Shown here: positions 38,185-48,016 of the stretch, piece after piece | How positions within the stretch are numbered: position 1 is the first letter of the stretch | How the letters are laid out: every line of letters starts with the position of its first letter | Source: Hyphomicrobium sp. | GTDB lineage: Bacteria > Pseudomonadota > Alphaproteobacteria > Rhizobiales > Hyphomicrobiaceae | DNA length: 64,000 bases | Reading direction: 5' to 3' | Assembly: GCF_003987855.1 (NCBI RefSeq) | Contig: NZ_RXIZ01000004.1 | Coordinates: forward strand, 296,863 to 360,862 | Notes under the pieces: model-generated | The model's input: the letters and a program-made list of their open reading frames with translations, nothing else | Told to the model about the DNA's origin: nothing | Databases searched by the model: none | Made by a program: the position numbers and the translations under genes

Positions 38185-40764
38185 TTATTCTGAACGCAAA
38201 ATAGTTACCGCCGGAGCTCTGAGGATACTCCAGGTTCCGATTCCGCCAAAGACCGCAATCATGACGCCGGCGACGGCGAGGGTGCTGAACACCGCGCCGA
38301 GCGAGAAAACGTAGTCCAACTCCATCACCCGGGTGACGGCCACCCATGCAATTGCACTCCCCAGCGCGATCGCGACAAGCGCCGCAATCGTCGCGAGTAG
38401 GGCATATTCCCAGGCGTGCGCCTTGAGAATTTGCCGCCGCCGGGCGCCGATCGTCTTAAGGATGACCGCTTCGAGAACTCGCCGGCGCTGGGCGGTAACA
38501 AGGGCCCCTGCGAGCACCAACGCCCCCGCGGTCAGAGTCACGCTGCCCGCCACCTGCACCGCGACCATCACTTTCGCGAAAATTTTGCTGAATTGATCGA
38601 TGGCGTCCTTCACCCGGATCGCGCTGACGGACGGGTACGAGCGGCCGAGATCCCGAACCATCGCGGTTTCGACCTCGGACGCCGTGCCGTGCGGCAGGCG
38701 CACGGTCGCGAGTAGATTGTGCGGGGCCGCTCGAAGCGTGTTTGGCGAGAAAACCATGATGAAGTTGAGCGCGATGCTCTCCCACTTCACTTCGCGCAGG
38801 CTCGCGACCTTGGCGGTGATGTTGCGCCCGAGCACGTTGATGGTGACGGTGTCTCCGATCCCCAGCCCGAGCTTTTTCGCGATCTCGCCTTCGAATGAGA
38901 CCAACGGCGGCCCCGAATAGTCCTTCGGCCACCAGGAACCAGCCGTGAGCGTCGACCCCTCTGGGATCGTCTCGGCGTAGCTGAGCCCGCGATCGCCGTT
39001 GAGCACCCATTGCGTATCGGCCGCAAACTTCATGTTCTCGACGGGAACGCCTTTGATATCGACGATCCGACCGCGCAACATCGGCGCATCGACGATGCTC
39101 GCGCCTTGCACGTCTTGCGTGATCTTCGCCTTCAGGCCGTCGAGATCGGACGGCGGGATATCGAGCAGAAAGTAATCCGGCGCTTCCGCTGGCAACCGAT
39201 CCTGCAGATCGGACACGAGCGCCGCGTTCGCCAGCGCCACGACGACAAGCAGCGACAGCCCGGTACCAAGTGAAAGAACGACCGACCGCGTCAAGCCATC
39301 GGGCGACGCGATGTTGCGAAGCGCCAGCCCAAGCTCGGGACGGTTGGGACGCGGCAGTCGTTTCGCCAACCGCCCGATGACGCCGCCTAACCAGCCGAAC
39401 ACGGCGAGCATCACCACAAGTCCCGCGATCACATAAAGCGCAATGGAACGCGGCTCGGATGTCAGCACCGCTATTCCGACGAGGATCGCGGCGAGCACGG
39501 CCATCAACGCCAGGAGAGCGTTTCGCGGACGGCCGCCAGGTCCCCCGATGCTGTCGCGAAAGAGAACGGTCGCAGAGACGTTCTCCGCTCGCCCCAACGG
39601 CCAAAGCGCAAAGAGCAGCGCGACCACAGCGCCGTAGAGCGCCGCCAATCCAAGGCTCTGCGGCGACACGGACACGTTGATGCGAACAGGCAGGAGATCG
39701 CCGTAGAACTCGTCGATGATCGAGGGCACGGCGACGCCCAAGGCAAGACCGATGGTAATACCGACCGCGCTCATGACGATGAGCTGCACGAGGAAGATCC
39801 CCATGATCTGCGAGCCCGTGGCACCGATGCTGCGCAGCGTCGCTACGACCTTCATGCGCTTGTCGATGAAGGTGGAAACGGCATTCGCTATGCCGACGCC
39901 GCCCACCAGCAGTGATGCGAGGCCAATGAGAATGAGGAATTGCCGCAAGCGGTCGAGCGCGCGGCTGATCTGCGGTGACGGATCGAAACGATCGGAACCC
40001 GTATACCCGCCGAGCGCCAGCTTTTCGCCCGTGATCCGGCGCAACTCGCCGAGCGTCGCCCGGTCGGCCGCGCCCCCTTCAGGAAGTTTGATCGCATAGC
40101 GCCACCGGATCAGAGTTCCGGGTTTTACAAGGCCCGTCTTCTCAAGCGCATCGAGCGAGAGGAAAACGCGCGGGCCATAGGTCATCCTGTCGACGATGGC
40201 GTCCGGCTCGTTGTCCAGAATGCCCTTGACCGCTAAGTCCGCTTCACCGACGCGGAGGCGATCGCCAAGTTTGAGGCCCAGCCGATCAAGCAGCATCGCA
40301 TCCGCAACGACGCCGTCGCCCGCGATTGCGTCGGCGAACGAGCCGCCGCCTTTCAGGGTCGCTGCACCCGACAACGGATAGGATCCGTCCACGCCTTTGA
40401 GTTCGGCGAGCGCCTGATCTGACCCATCGACGCGCCGGGCCATCGTCCGCATAGTCGCCGTTTCGCTCACGTGTCCGAGCGCGCGAAAGACGTCGAGGTC
40501 CTGAGGGGTCGCGCGGATATGCATTCGCGCAAAAGCCAGATCGCCGCCGAGGATCGTCTCGCCCTGCGTGGTCAGCCCCGATCGCAACGCATCCGCGAGC
40601 GCGCCGACCGCCGCGATCACCATCACGCCCAGCGCGAGGCACGCGACAAAAATGCGAAAGCCGTCGAAGCCGTTGCGCAATTCGCGCATGCCGAGGCGAA
40701 CGATCGTCAGCACACCCGCCTTCCGCCGCGGAGTCGTGGTCTCCATTCCCGTCAGAAGGGTCAC
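38185..40764 (-). CDS. ABC transporter permease, FtsX-like (YbbP type)
   Basis: An 859-residue permease with one N-terminal helix, a large periplasmic domain and two FtsX-type membrane blocks (around residues 265-430 and 740-859), plus a mid-region membrane pair. This layout matches YbbP, the partner of the YbbA ATPase. Its GTG start at 40764 overlaps the stop of the ATPase gene by four bases (GTGA), so the two form one transporter. Such transporters are thought to move lipophilic compounds or lipoproteins; the substrate is unknown. Confidence 0.9.
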   Translation of the reverse strand: MTLLTGMETTTPRRKAGVLTIVRLGMRELRNGFDGFRIFVACLALGVMVIAAVGALADALRSGLTTQGETILGGDLAFARMHIRATPQDLDVFRALGHVSETATMRTMARRVDGSDQALAELKGVDGSYPLSGAATLKGGGSFADAIAGDGVVADAMLLDRLGLKLGDRLRVGEADLAVKGILDNEPDAIVDRMTYGPRVFLSLDALEKTGLVKPGTLIRWRYAIKLPEGGAADRATLGELRRITGEKLALGGYTGSDRFDPSPQISRALDRLRQFLILIGLASLLVGGVGIANAVSTFIDKRMKVVATLRSIGATGSQIMGIFLVQLIVMSAVGITIGLALGVAVPSIIDEFYGDLLPVRINVSVSPQSLGLAALYGAVVALLFALWPLGRAENVSATVLFRDSIGGPGGRPRNALLALMAVLAAILVGIAVLTSEPRSIALYVIAGLVVMLAVFGWLGGVIGRLAKRLPRPNRPELGLALRNIASPDGLTRSVVLSLGTGLSLLVVVALANAALVSDLQDRLPAEAPDYFLLDIPPSDLDGLKAKITQDVQGASIVDAPMLRGRIVDIKGVPVENMKFAADTQWVLNGDRGLSYAETIPEGSTLTAGSWWPKDYSGPPLVSFEGEIAKKLGLGIGDTVTINVLGRNITAKVASLREVKWESIALNFIMVFSPNTLRAAPHNLLATVRLPHGTASEVETAMVRDLGRSYPSVSAIRVKDAIDQFSKIFAKVMVAVQVAGSVTLTAGALVLAGALVTAQRRRVLEAVILKTIGARRRQILKAHAWEYALLATIAALVAIALGSAIAWVAVTRVMELDYVFSLGAVFSTLAVAGVMIAVFGGIGTWSILRAPAVTILRSE

Positions 40765-41471
40765 GAGGACACCGCGCGCATGGACGTATTCGTCTCCTCA
40801 TCCGCCGCGATGAGCCCGTCCGCCATGCGGATCACGCGATCGGTCATTGCCGCGAGCTTGTTGTCGTGCGTAACGATAACCAGCGTTGCGTTTCGGCGTT
40901 TGCGAATGCCGAACAGCAGATCGATGATCTGCTTGCCGGTGCGGCCATCGAGATTGCCCGTCGGCTCGTCGGCGAAAAGAATGTTGGGCGAGCGGCTCAA
41001 CGCCCGCGCGATTGCAACACGCTGTTGTTCGCCGCCCGAAAGCTCCGCCGGGAAATGGTCGACACGCGCGGTGAGACCGACTTCGGCGAGAAGGTCACGC
41101 GCCGTTTCGAAGGCTCGCGCCTCGCCGGCAAGCTCCATGGGCAAGGCAACGTTCTCCAGCGCCGTCATCGTCGGCACGAGGTGGAAGGACTGGAACACGA
41201 TCCCCATCTCCGCGCCACGCAGGACCGCGAGGTCGTCTTCCGCCAACGGTCCAAGCTCGCGTCCCGCAATCGTGATCCGACCGCTCGTGGCGCGCTCGAG
41301 ACCGGCCATGGTCATCAGAAGCGACGTCTTTCCGGATCCCGAAGGACCCACGATCGCAGCGCTTTGGCCATGTGGAAACGTAAGCGAAACGCCGCGAAGA
41401 ATTTGCACTGGCCCAGCCCGGCTCGTCAGCGTCAGATGCACGTTATCGAGTTTGATGATCGGATCGCTCAA
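40761..41471 (-). CDS. ABC transporter ATP-binding protein (YbbA/LolD type)
   Basis: A 236-residue ATPase with Walker A GPSGSGKTSLLMTMAGL, signature LSGGEQQRVAIARAL and Walker B NILFADEPTGNLD, in the MacB/LolD subfamily. It is coupled to the YbbP-like permease and diverges from the arylesterase gene, the same neighbourhood as ybbA-ybbP-tesA in E. coli. Confidence 0.94.
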   Translation of the reverse strand: MSDPIIKLDNVHLTLTSRAGPVQILRGVSLTFPHGQSAAIVGPSGSGKTSLLMTMAGLERATSGRITIAGRELGPLAEDDLAVLRGAEMGIVFQSFHLVPTMTALENVALPMELAGEARAFETARDLLAEVGLTARVDHFPAELSGGEQQRVAIARALSRSPNILFADEPTGNLDGRTGKQIIDLLFGIRKRRNATLVIVTHDNKLAAMTDRVIRMADGLIAADEETNTSMRAVSS

Positions 41472-41565
41472 TCTAAATTACCCTGCATTGGTCGTATCGG
41501 ACTTGTGCCGTTCACATTGAGCCTCTACGTCAGCTGGTGGAATGTGTGATGTGTGGGGCCGAAAG

Positions 41566-42270
41566 ATGAACGTAGCCTTTTCACGTGCCCCAGGCCTGAC
41601 CGCAAAGGTCGCACTCCGTCTGATGGTCTTTGCCGGCTTGGTCGTATCGCTTCTTCATCCTTCAACCGCGGCTCCTATGCGTCCTGTCACCATCCTTGCG
41701 TTCGGCGACAGCCTGACGGCCGGCTACGGCGTCGCACCGAGCCAGTCGTTTCCCGCGCAGCTTCAGATGGCGCTTGAAGCGAAGGGACACAAGGTCACCG
41801 TGACGAATGCCGGCGTTTCCGGCGACACCACCTCGGGCGGCCTCGAACGCCTGGACTGGGCGCTCGATCCGAAACCCGACGCTGTGATTATCGAACTCGG
41901 CGCCAACGATGCGCTGCGCGGGATCGATCCGAAAGTGCCGCGCGCCAACCTCGATAAGATGCTTGCGAACCTGCAGGCCAAAGGCATTCCGGTCCTGCTG
42001 ACGGGAATGAGGGCGCCAAACAATTGGGGCGGCGATTACACCAAAAACTTCGACGCCATGTACCCCGAGCTTGCAGCGAAATACGCCGTTCCGCTTTATC
42101 CGTTCTTTCTAGAAGGCGTGGCGCTCGACCCCTCGTTCACGCAGCCTGACGGCCTTCATCCGACGGGAAAGGGCGTCGCTGAGATCGTGAAGCGCATCCT
42201 GCCCGACGTCGAAGCACTCGTCGCCCGCGCGGAGCAGAGCCAAGCGGCTCAAAAAGGCGCGACGCCATAA
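41566..42270 (+). CDS. Periplasmic GDSL arylesterase/lysophospholipase (TesA-like)
   Basis: A SGNH hydrolase of 234 residues. The nucleophile block is LAFGDSLTAGYG, followed by the Gly/Asn blocks (NAGVSGDTTSGG, ELGANDALRG) and the catalytic pair in DGLHPTGKG. A signal peptide (ALRLMVFAGLVVSLLHPSTAA) places it in the periplasm. The ATG at 41566 is preferred over 41542. It diverges from the ABC ATPase gene. Confidence 0.93.
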   Translation: MNVAFSRAPGLTAKVALRLMVFAGLVVSLLHPSTAAPMRPVTILAFGDSLTAGYGVAPSQSFPAQLQMALEAKGHKVTVTNAGVSGDTTSGGLERLDWALDPKPDAVIIELGANDALRGIDPKVPRANLDKMLANLQAKGIPVLLTGMRAPNNWGGDYTKNFDAMYPELAAKYAVPLYPFFLEGVALDPSFTQPDGLHPTGKGVAEIVKRILPDVEALVARAEQSQAAQKGATP

Positions 42271-42292
42271 GTTCATTCGCGAGGACATCACC

Positions 42293-42865
42293 ATGCCGCG
42301 ACTGTTCACAGCCATCGAGCTTCCTGAAGATACCTGCGATGAGCTCTATCGCCTGCGCATGCCGTTGCCCGGCGCGCGGTGGATCAAACCGGAGAGCTAT
42401 CACATTACGTTGCGGTTCGCGGGCGACATCGCCAACAACGACGCGCGCGAGTTCGCCGACAACCTGTCGCGCATCGAGCCAGACGGATTTGAGTTGCGCT
42501 TGTCAGGCCTCGGCGTTTTTGGCGGCGATGATCCCCACACCCTTTGGGTCGGCGTCGAAACGACACCCGAGCTCGAAGAGCTAGCGCGTGAGCACGAGAA
42601 AGCCGCGCGCAATGCCGGATTGTCTCCAGATACTCGCGCGTTCAAACCGCACGTCACGCTCGCGCGCCTGAAGCATTCCAATGTCGAAGCCATCGCGCGC
42701 TATCTGTCGCGCTACAGCGGCTATCGCTCTGCGCCCTTCTTCGTTGGCCGAACGGTACTGATGTCCTCACGCCCCGGCGTTGGCGGCGGACCTTACGGCA
42801 TCGAGGAACGCTTTCCGATGCGCGGAATGGGATTTCTCGCCGACGAAGGTGAAGCGGCCTGGTAG
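42293..42865 (+). CDS. thpR: RNA 2',3'-cyclic phosphodiesterase ThpR
   Basis: A 190-residue 2H phosphoesterase that opens 2',3'-cyclic RNA ends. It has both HxTx motifs, YHITLRFAG and FKPHVTLARLK, and starts RLFTAIELPEDTC like other ThpR/LigT proteins. It follows the arylesterase gene by 22 bp and is convergent with the oxidoreductase. Confidence 0.93.
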   Translation: MPRLFTAIELPEDTCDELYRLRMPLPGARWIKPESYHITLRFAGDIANNDAREFADNLSRIEPDGFELRLSGLGVFGGDDPHTLWVGVETTPELEELAREHEKAARNAGLSPDTRAFKPHVTLARLKHSNVEAIARYLSRYSGYRSAPFFVGRTVLMSSRPGVGGGPYGIEERFPMRGMGFLADEGEAAW

Positions 42866-42870
42866 GCTCT

Positions 42871-43848
42871 TCAGCTCACCGTGATGATGATCTTGCCGGT
42901 CGCCTCGCGGCGTTCGAGGATGCCCAGCGCTTCACGAATTTGGTCGAGCGAATAGGTCCCGTGAATTCGTGGCTTGAGACGCCCCTCCGCCACCCAACTC
43001 AGGACTTTGGCCATGTTGGCTCGGTGCCCTGCCGGGTCTCGCTTGACCGCTTCGCCCCAGAAAACGCCAGCCATCTCGGCGCCGCGAAGCAACAGAAGAT
43101 TGATCGGAATCTTCGGGATCTCGCCCGCTGCAAACCCGACGACGAGAAATCTACCTTCCCAGTTGAGCGCACGAACCAACGGCTCCGCCGCTTCTCCACC
43201 GATGCAGTCATAGACGACGTCCGCGCCGTCGCCGCCGGTGAGATTGCGAACTTCGGTTTTGAGATCGGCCCCGGGGAAAAGGATCACGTCATCCGATCCG
43301 GCATCGCGTGCGATCGCAGCCTTTTCTTCCGAGGAGACGACGGAAATGACGCGCACTCCCATGAGCTTGGCAATCTCGACGGCGGCTTGACCCGCGCCGC
43401 CGGCAGCGCCGGTCACCACGACGGTCTCGCCGGCTTTGACCTTGCCGCGATCGTTGAGACCGTGAATTGCCGTCCCATACGTCACGGAAAGCCCGGCAGC
43501 GACCTCCAGCGGCACACCTGCTGGGATAGGAATGAGGCTGCCGACATCGACCGCGATTTTTTCCGCAGCCCCGCCCCAGTTCACGTAAGCCATGACGGGC
43601 TGTTCCACGTGAATCCCGTGATCGTTCACACCGACGGTCTCGACGATCCCGGCAATCTCCGCGCCGGGAGAAAAAGGCAGTTCCGGTTTGAATTGATATT
43701 TGCCGCGGGTGATCAGCGTATCGGCGAAGTTGAGGCCGACTGCCGCAACCCTCACGACGGCTTGCCCGTCCCGCGCTACGGGGTCGGCCCGGGTCTCAAC
43801 AACCAGGCCCGATGGCCCGTCAAGGCTCTTGCAAAGAGCTGCCTTCAT
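42871..43848 (-). CDS. NADPH:quinone oxidoreductase, zinc-independent MDR family
   Basis: A 325-residue medium-chain dehydrogenase of the quinone-reductase group. It has the catalytic-domain opening VGLNFADTLITRGKYQFKPELPFSPGAEIAG and the NADPH-binding VVVTGAAGGAGQAAVEIAKLMG. Structural-zinc cysteines are absent, as expected. The ATG at 43848 gives MKAALCKSL, the family N-terminus; the longer frame overlaps the divergent methyltransferase. Confidence 0.9.
   Translation of the reverse strand: MKAALCKSLDGPSGLVVETRADPVARDGQAVVRVAAVGLNFADTLITRGKYQFKPELPFSPGAEIAGIVETVGVNDHGIHVEQPVMAYVNWGGAAEKIAVDVGSLIPIPAGVPLEVAAGLSVTYGTAIHGLNDRGKVKAGETVVVTGAAGGAGQAAVEIAKLMGVRVISVVSSEEKAAIARDAGSDDVILFPGADLKTEVRNLTGGDGADVVYDCIGGEAAEPLVRALNWEGRFLVVGFAAGEIPKIPINLLLLRGAEMAGVFWGEAVKRDPAGHRANMAKVLSWVAEGRLKPRIHGTYSLDQIREALGILERREATGKIIITVS
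43601..43616 (-). promoter_or_regulatory. GATTCACGTGGAACA motif (ParB-site-like), left arm
   Basis: Read on the minus strand this is GGATTCACGTGGAACA, 13 of 16 bases of the parS palindrome. It lies in the coding region of the quinone oxidoreductase (codons for GIHVEQP), so chance is possible. Its core matches the motif at 59095, where it is on the plus strand. Confidence 0.35.
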
Positions 43849-43900
43849 ATGTGACGTCCCACTCGCTGAAACCCCCTCTGACACACACGAGCGGACCAGA

Positions 43901-44407
43901 ATGTCAAGAAAAGCGACCACATGGCCGCCGCACCCCAAGGGCTACTTCGCGATTGGCGCTGAACGCATGTCGAAGTCGCTGAATTTGGGAAATTTGATGC
44001 GCTCGGCACATGCTTTCGGAGCGGCGTTCACGTTCACGGTCGGCGCCACCTATAAAGCCATCGAGGCGCATGCCGACACGTCGAAAAGCCAGCTGCATCT
44101 CCCCCATTACAACTGGGCGACGCTCGATGACATGGCGCTGCCCGGCGGTTGCAAGCTCGTCGGCATCGAGCTGCTCGACGACGCGGTCGATCTTCCGAGC
44201 TTTCGTCATCCACTTCGCGCCGCCTATGTGCTCGGACCCGAGTTAGGCTCCCTCTCCGAACCCCTGATCGAGCGCTGTGACTATGTCGTCAAGATCCCGA
44301 CAGCCTTTTGCGTCAATGTCGCCATGGCCGGCGCAATCGTGATGTATGACCGAATCAAATCGCTGGCGCGATTTGCCGATCGGCCGATCGGCGAGGGGGG
44401 CCCTTGA
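43901..44407 (+). CDS. TrmH/SpoU-family RNA methyltransferase
   Basis: A 168-residue SPOUT methyltransferase that would methylate a tRNA or rRNA 2'-O-ribose. The C-terminal knot motifs are AYVLGPELGSLSEPLIERC and VKIPTAFCVNVAMAGAIVMYDR, where the asparagine-rich NVA segment binds SAM. There is no N-terminal RNA-binding extension. ATG at 43901 is chosen. The next gene starts at the base after the stop. Confidence 0.88.
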   Translation: MSRKATTWPPHPKGYFAIGAERMSKSLNLGNLMRSAHAFGAAFTFTVGATYKAIEAHADTSKSQLHLPHYNWATLDDMALPGGCKLVGIELLDDAVDLPSFRHPLRAAYVLGPELGSLSEPLIERCDYVVKIPTAFCVNVAMAGAIVMYDRIKSLARFADRPIGEGGP

Positions 44408-44917
44408 ATGCGGAACGTGGGTAAGACGTTGTTCGCTATCTGCCTTGCCGCCGTCCATTCCGGCGCGGCGGCAGCTGACCAGATGACACGCGCCTACACC
44501 TCCGGCGATTGGTCTCTGATGACCGACGCGAACACCCCGCATCTTTTCTGCTTCGTGACGAGCGAGCCGAAATCGACCGCGCCGGCCGATGCCCAGCGCC
44601 AACCTCCCCGCGCCTACATTTCGGCGTGGCCCAAGGACGGCATTCGCGCCGAGGTTAGCTTCCGCATGGGGTTTCGCGTCAAGAAGAACGCACAGGCCCT
44701 GGCGACCGTGAGCCCAGCCGGATTTCGGCTATTTGCCTCCGGCGACCGCACCTACGTCTCGGATTCGACGCGCGAGCTGAAACTTGTCGAGGCCATGCGC
44801 AAGGGCACGACCATGACGGTTGCCGCCACCTCGGACGCGGGTGCCGCCGTAACCGACACCTACTCCCTCAACGGCATCGGCCAAGCACTCCAGAAGCTAC
44901 AGGAAACCTGCTTCTGA
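44408..44917 (+). CDS. Invasion-associated locus B (IalB)-like exported protein
   Basis: A 169-residue protein with a signal peptide (TLFAICLAAVHSGAAAA), starting immediately after the methyltransferase stop. The body has the IalB pattern of a beta-sandwich opening with DWSLMTDANTPHLFCFVTSE and closing with a C-terminal cysteine (LQKLQETCF), likely paired with the first. In Bartonella IalB aids erythrocyte entry, but the family is common in free-living relatives, so no virulence role is implied. Confidence 0.8.
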   Translation: MRNVGKTLFAICLAAVHSGAAAADQMTRAYTSGDWSLMTDANTPHLFCFVTSEPKSTAPADAQRQPPRAYISAWPKDGIRAEVSFRMGFRVKKNAQALATVSPAGFRLFASGDRTYVSDSTRELKLVEAMRKGTTMTVAATSDAGAAVTDTYSLNGIGQALQKLQETCF

Positions 44918-44923
44918 AAAGCA

Positions 44924-45559
44924 CTAGCCACGATTCTTTGAGCGCAGATGCACGTAGATCGCACCTTCACCACCATGCTGGATCGCTGCCGTCGTGAAGC
45001 TTACGACAATCGCCCGCAAATCCGGCTCCTCGAGCCAGCGCGGTACGTTGCGTTTCAACACCCCGCGTTCCCGATCCGCCTCCCCGACATGCGCCGCCGC
45101 TGAGTCCAACCCCTTGCCTTTGCCGGTGATGATGAGAACGTACCGGAGGCCGCGGCTTTGGCAGCTCATGAGAAAGCGGCGCAAAGCAACATGTGCTTCG
45201 TGCTGCCGCATGCCATGAAGGTCGACTCGGGCTTCGATGTCGACCCTGCCGCCCCTGATCTTGCGGACACTGTTGCGATCGAAAAGGGACAGCTCAGGCG
45301 GTGCCGAACGGGAAGCTTTTGGGGCAGGCTGCGCCTCGGCACGCGAAGCGGCCTTACTTTCTTTGCTGACCGCGCGTTCGGCGGCCGAAGGCCTTGATTT
45401 CGGACTGCCCGATTTCGCCAGGTCGCTGGCGGGATGAAACCGCCCTTTAGCGCGCTTCAGCGGCTCTATGCTCGCTGCGAGGTGCCGCCAGACGTCATGG
45501 TCGTCATCGCCGCCAGAACCGCTCTTCTTACCCCCGCTGTGGCCGTGCGGCTTCTTCAC
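44924..45559 (-). CDS. Smr/MutS2-domain endonuclease-like protein
   Basis: A 211-residue protein: a low-complexity Lys/Ala/Ser linker, then an Smr domain with the nicking motif VDLHGMRQHEAHVALRRFL and the substrate motif ITGKGKG. Smr domains nick DNA or RNA non-specifically. It overlaps the upstream mltA stop by four bases, so the two are co-transcribed. Confidence 0.9.
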   Translation of the reverse strand: MKKPHGHSGGKKSGSGGDDDHDVWRHLAASIEPLKRAKGRFHPASDLAKSGSPKSRPSAAERAVSKESKAASRAEAQPAPKASRSAPPELSLFDRNSVRKIRGGRVDIEARVDLHGMRQHEAHVALRRFLMSCQSRGLRYVLIITGKGKGLDSAAAHVGEADRERGVLKRNVPRWLEEPDLRAIVVSFTTAAIQHGGEGAIYVHLRSKNRG

Positions 45560-46875
45560 AGTCCGCTGCTCGCCGTTTTAGGATCGGGAAAGAACGAGTT
45601 CTCCGCGCCGCCGTCGATCGGCAGCAATGCGTAGAGGTGCCCGGGCTGCTTCGTAACACCCGCGAGACGCCCTGCATCATCACCCGAACCGAAGTAGATA
45701 TCGCCGCGCTCGGTCCCTTTGATCGCCGAACCCACATCGTGCGCCACCATCAGGCGGCGAAATCCACCGGACTTCGTTGCGTGCGTGATTTTCGGCGCAT
45801 CGACGAAGATCGGCGTTCCGATCGGATAATAGGTCGTGTCGATCGCGAGGCTGCGGCCAGCCTGCAAAGGAATGCAGCCGACGCCCATCGGCGCATTGGC
45901 CTCCGTGCCTGAAAGCTCCTTGAAGAAGACATAAGATTTATTCTTCCACAGCACTGGCTTGGCGCGATCTTTGTCGGTCTTGAGCCACTTCTTCAAAGAC
46001 TTGAGCGACATCTCGTCAGCCGTCATCTGGCCTTCGTCGATCAGGACGCGACCCACCGACGTATAGGGATGGCCGTTCTTGCCGTCATAGGTGACGCGCA
46101 CTTTCTCGCCGCTCGGCAATTGGATGCGGCCCGACCCCTGCACCTGCATGAAAAAGACGTCAACGGGATCCTTGAGGTACATGAGCTCGAGCCCCTGACC
46201 CTCAAGACCGCCTTGCTCGATGTCGGCGCGCGTCAGGTAAGGTTCGAGCCCTTTCGCCGTTTTGCGCTGATGCGTCAGTGAGCCGGACTTGGCCCCTCGC
46301 TCACTTTCCGCGACGACATTCACGAGGTCGGGCGGCCGCCGATAGATCGGAACCTTGTAAGTCTTGTCGGGAATTCGCGAGCCTTTGATCAATGGCTCGT
46401 AGTAGCCCGTGAGCAGACCTTCGGCATCACCGCCCGAAATGCGATGCGGACGAAAATTCGTTTCAAAGAACTGCCGCGCTTCACTTCTTGTGCGAACGCT
46501 CTTGGCTTTCGACATCGCGACGGCGCGCTCACAGACATCGATGAGAGCCTGCGGCGACCCAGCGCTGTCGTGCTTGGCCGGACGCACACCTGCCCGCAAC
46601 ACGGGTTTGCATGATGCAAGAAACGCTTTCCAGGCGGCCAGATGATCATCCTCGCTCCAACCGGCGAGATCGCTGAACGTCATCGGTTCGAATGTGACGA
46701 CAGGGGGCGTCATGGCAGGCTGAGCTTTGTTCTGAATGTCGCTGGCAGCTGGCGCGCTCGCCGCTACCGCGCCGTTATCGCAGACCGCTGGGCTTAGAAA
46801 AAGCAGCATAAACAGAAGCAGCCCGCACGCACGGCGAGCTCGCAATATCTGTGGGTGATACGCACACTCGGTCAA
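45556..46875 (-). CDS. mltA: Membrane-bound lytic murein transglycosylase A
   Basis: Peptidoglycan lytic enzyme of 439 residues. An N-terminal hydrophobic signal (CGLLLFMLLFLSPAVC) precedes the MltA domain (FFETNFRPHRISGGDAEGLLTGYYEPL) and the 3D domain with catalytic aspartate (VAHDVGSAIKGTERGDIYFG). Whether the signal is a lipobox is unclear from this start. First gene of an mltA-smr pair. Confidence 0.94.
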   Translation of the reverse strand: MTECAYHPQILRARRACGLLLFMLLFLSPAVCDNGAVAASAPAASDIQNKAQPAMTPPVVTFEPMTFSDLAGWSEDDHLAAWKAFLASCKPVLRAGVRPAKHDSAGSPQALIDVCERAVAMSKAKSVRTRSEARQFFETNFRPHRISGGDAEGLLTGYYEPLIKGSRIPDKTYKVPIYRRPPDLVNVVAESERGAKSGSLTHQRKTAKGLEPYLTRADIEQGGLEGQGLELMYLKDPVDVFFMQVQGSGRIQLPSGEKVRVTYDGKNGHPYTSVGRVLIDEGQMTADEMSLKSLKKWLKTDKDRAKPVLWKNKSYVFFKELSGTEANAPMGVGCIPLQAGRSLAIDTTYYPIGTPIFVDAPKITHATKSGGFRRLMVAHDVGSAIKGTERGDIYFGSGDDAGRLAGVTKQPGHLYALLPIDGGAENSFFPDPKTASSGL

Positions 46876-46983
46876 AAGGCGCCCCCCGGTGCCCGACCCA
46901 CGCTTGAACCCGACTTCCCTGCGTTGCGGTGTTCACCGCCCAGCAGAACAACACGTCCAGATTAACTGTCGCTTAATCGCGTC

Positions 46984-47739
46984 TCAATTTGGCGCCTGCG
47001 TGGCGACCAGACGCCAATTCGGGTTGCCGCGTGCCTTTGCCGACGAGATGTCGCGACTGAAGGTCCAGATATCGGTGACGTCCCTGATCCGCTGCGCGTC
47101 CCCGGAGATCACCTCTCCCGCCTTGTCGCGCGTCGCCGAAATGAGTTCGCTGACGAAACGAACGGTGACGAACGCGACGCCGGTCTTGACCTCGGCCTCC
47201 ACGATCTCGGCTTTCTTGATGCCGACGAACTGCTGATCGATGATCTCGCCGCGGGCTTCACGTTCCGCGATCGCGGCGGAGAAGCCGTCGTAGACTTCCT
47301 TGCTCAAGAGATCCTTCAGCGCGCGCCGGTTGCCTTCTGCGAACGCGGAAACGATCATTTCGTACGCGCGCCCAGCGCCGGCGATGAAGGAGTCCGGGTC
47401 GAGTGTCGGATCGAGCTTGGCGATTTCAAGAAGGCCGGTCGTGACCGCTGGATCCTGGACTGGATAGGCACGAATGCGCGCTTCGATGTTTGGCGTAGCC
47501 ACCTCCGCCGCGGGCGCTGGAGCGACAGGCTCGCGATCGCGCCGTGGCATCGAAATGACGTCTGCCGAAGCGGTTTCGGTGGCTGGACGCTGAGCCGCGT
47601 CCCGCTCGCGCGCTTTCAGGCGTTCAACGCGGTTTTCGTCCTCGTCCGTACGCTGGCCAAGCACGCTCCTGAGCTTGATGATCGCAGCCACGGCCACGAC
47701 GAGTGCAATGAGCGTTATGAGATCGAATTGACCATTCAT
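46984..47739 (-). CDS. Tim44-like domain protein
   Basis: A 251-residue membrane-anchored protein. One N-terminal helix (LITLIALVVAVAAIIKLRSVLG) precedes a charged linker and a Tim44/TimA-like domain (EGNRRALKDLLSKEVYDGF, KTGVAFVTVRFVSELISATRD), like the alphaproteobacterial relative of mitochondrial Tim44. ATG at 47739 is chosen. It commonly neighbours fxsA-secB in alphaproteobacteria; a role in membrane protein handling is suspected but unproven. Confidence 0.9.
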   Translation of the reverse strand: MNGQFDLITLIALVVAVAAIIKLRSVLGQRTDEDENRVERLKARERDAAQRPATETASADVISMPRRDREPVAPAPAAEVATPNIEARIRAYPVQDPAVTTGLLEIAKLDPTLDPDSFIAGAGRAYEMIVSAFAEGNRRALKDLLSKEVYDGFSAAIAEREARGEIIDQQFVGIKKAEIVEAEVKTGVAFVTVRFVSELISATRDKAGEVISGDAQRIRDVTDIWTFSRDISSAKARGNPNWRLVATQAPN

Positions 47740-48016
47740 TCTAGGGGTCAGCGCCTCCGGTGAGATTGGGCATGCGTCGGCCGACGACCATCCACCCAAG
47801 CTAGGCATGTATCTAAGCCCGGGGACGGACGATTTGAAGAAGGCAGCTATATCACCTTAAGGTTGCCCCGTCTGCCGCCGATCTGGGAGTCTCGAAAAGC
47901 TCGGAAAGTAAGCTTCTGATGTGAATATAGTTGAAACGGCAGGTGTCCTTTCAGCAAGGCCGGTGGCTGCTGACGTACAACCGCGCTAAGGTGTCGCGAA
48001 TGTTTGATGAGCTTTT

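Noticed and set aside
41576..41591. Additional parS site near the arylesterase start (TTTTCACGTGCCCC)
   Set aside because: Only the left arm matches; 11 of 16 bases overall.
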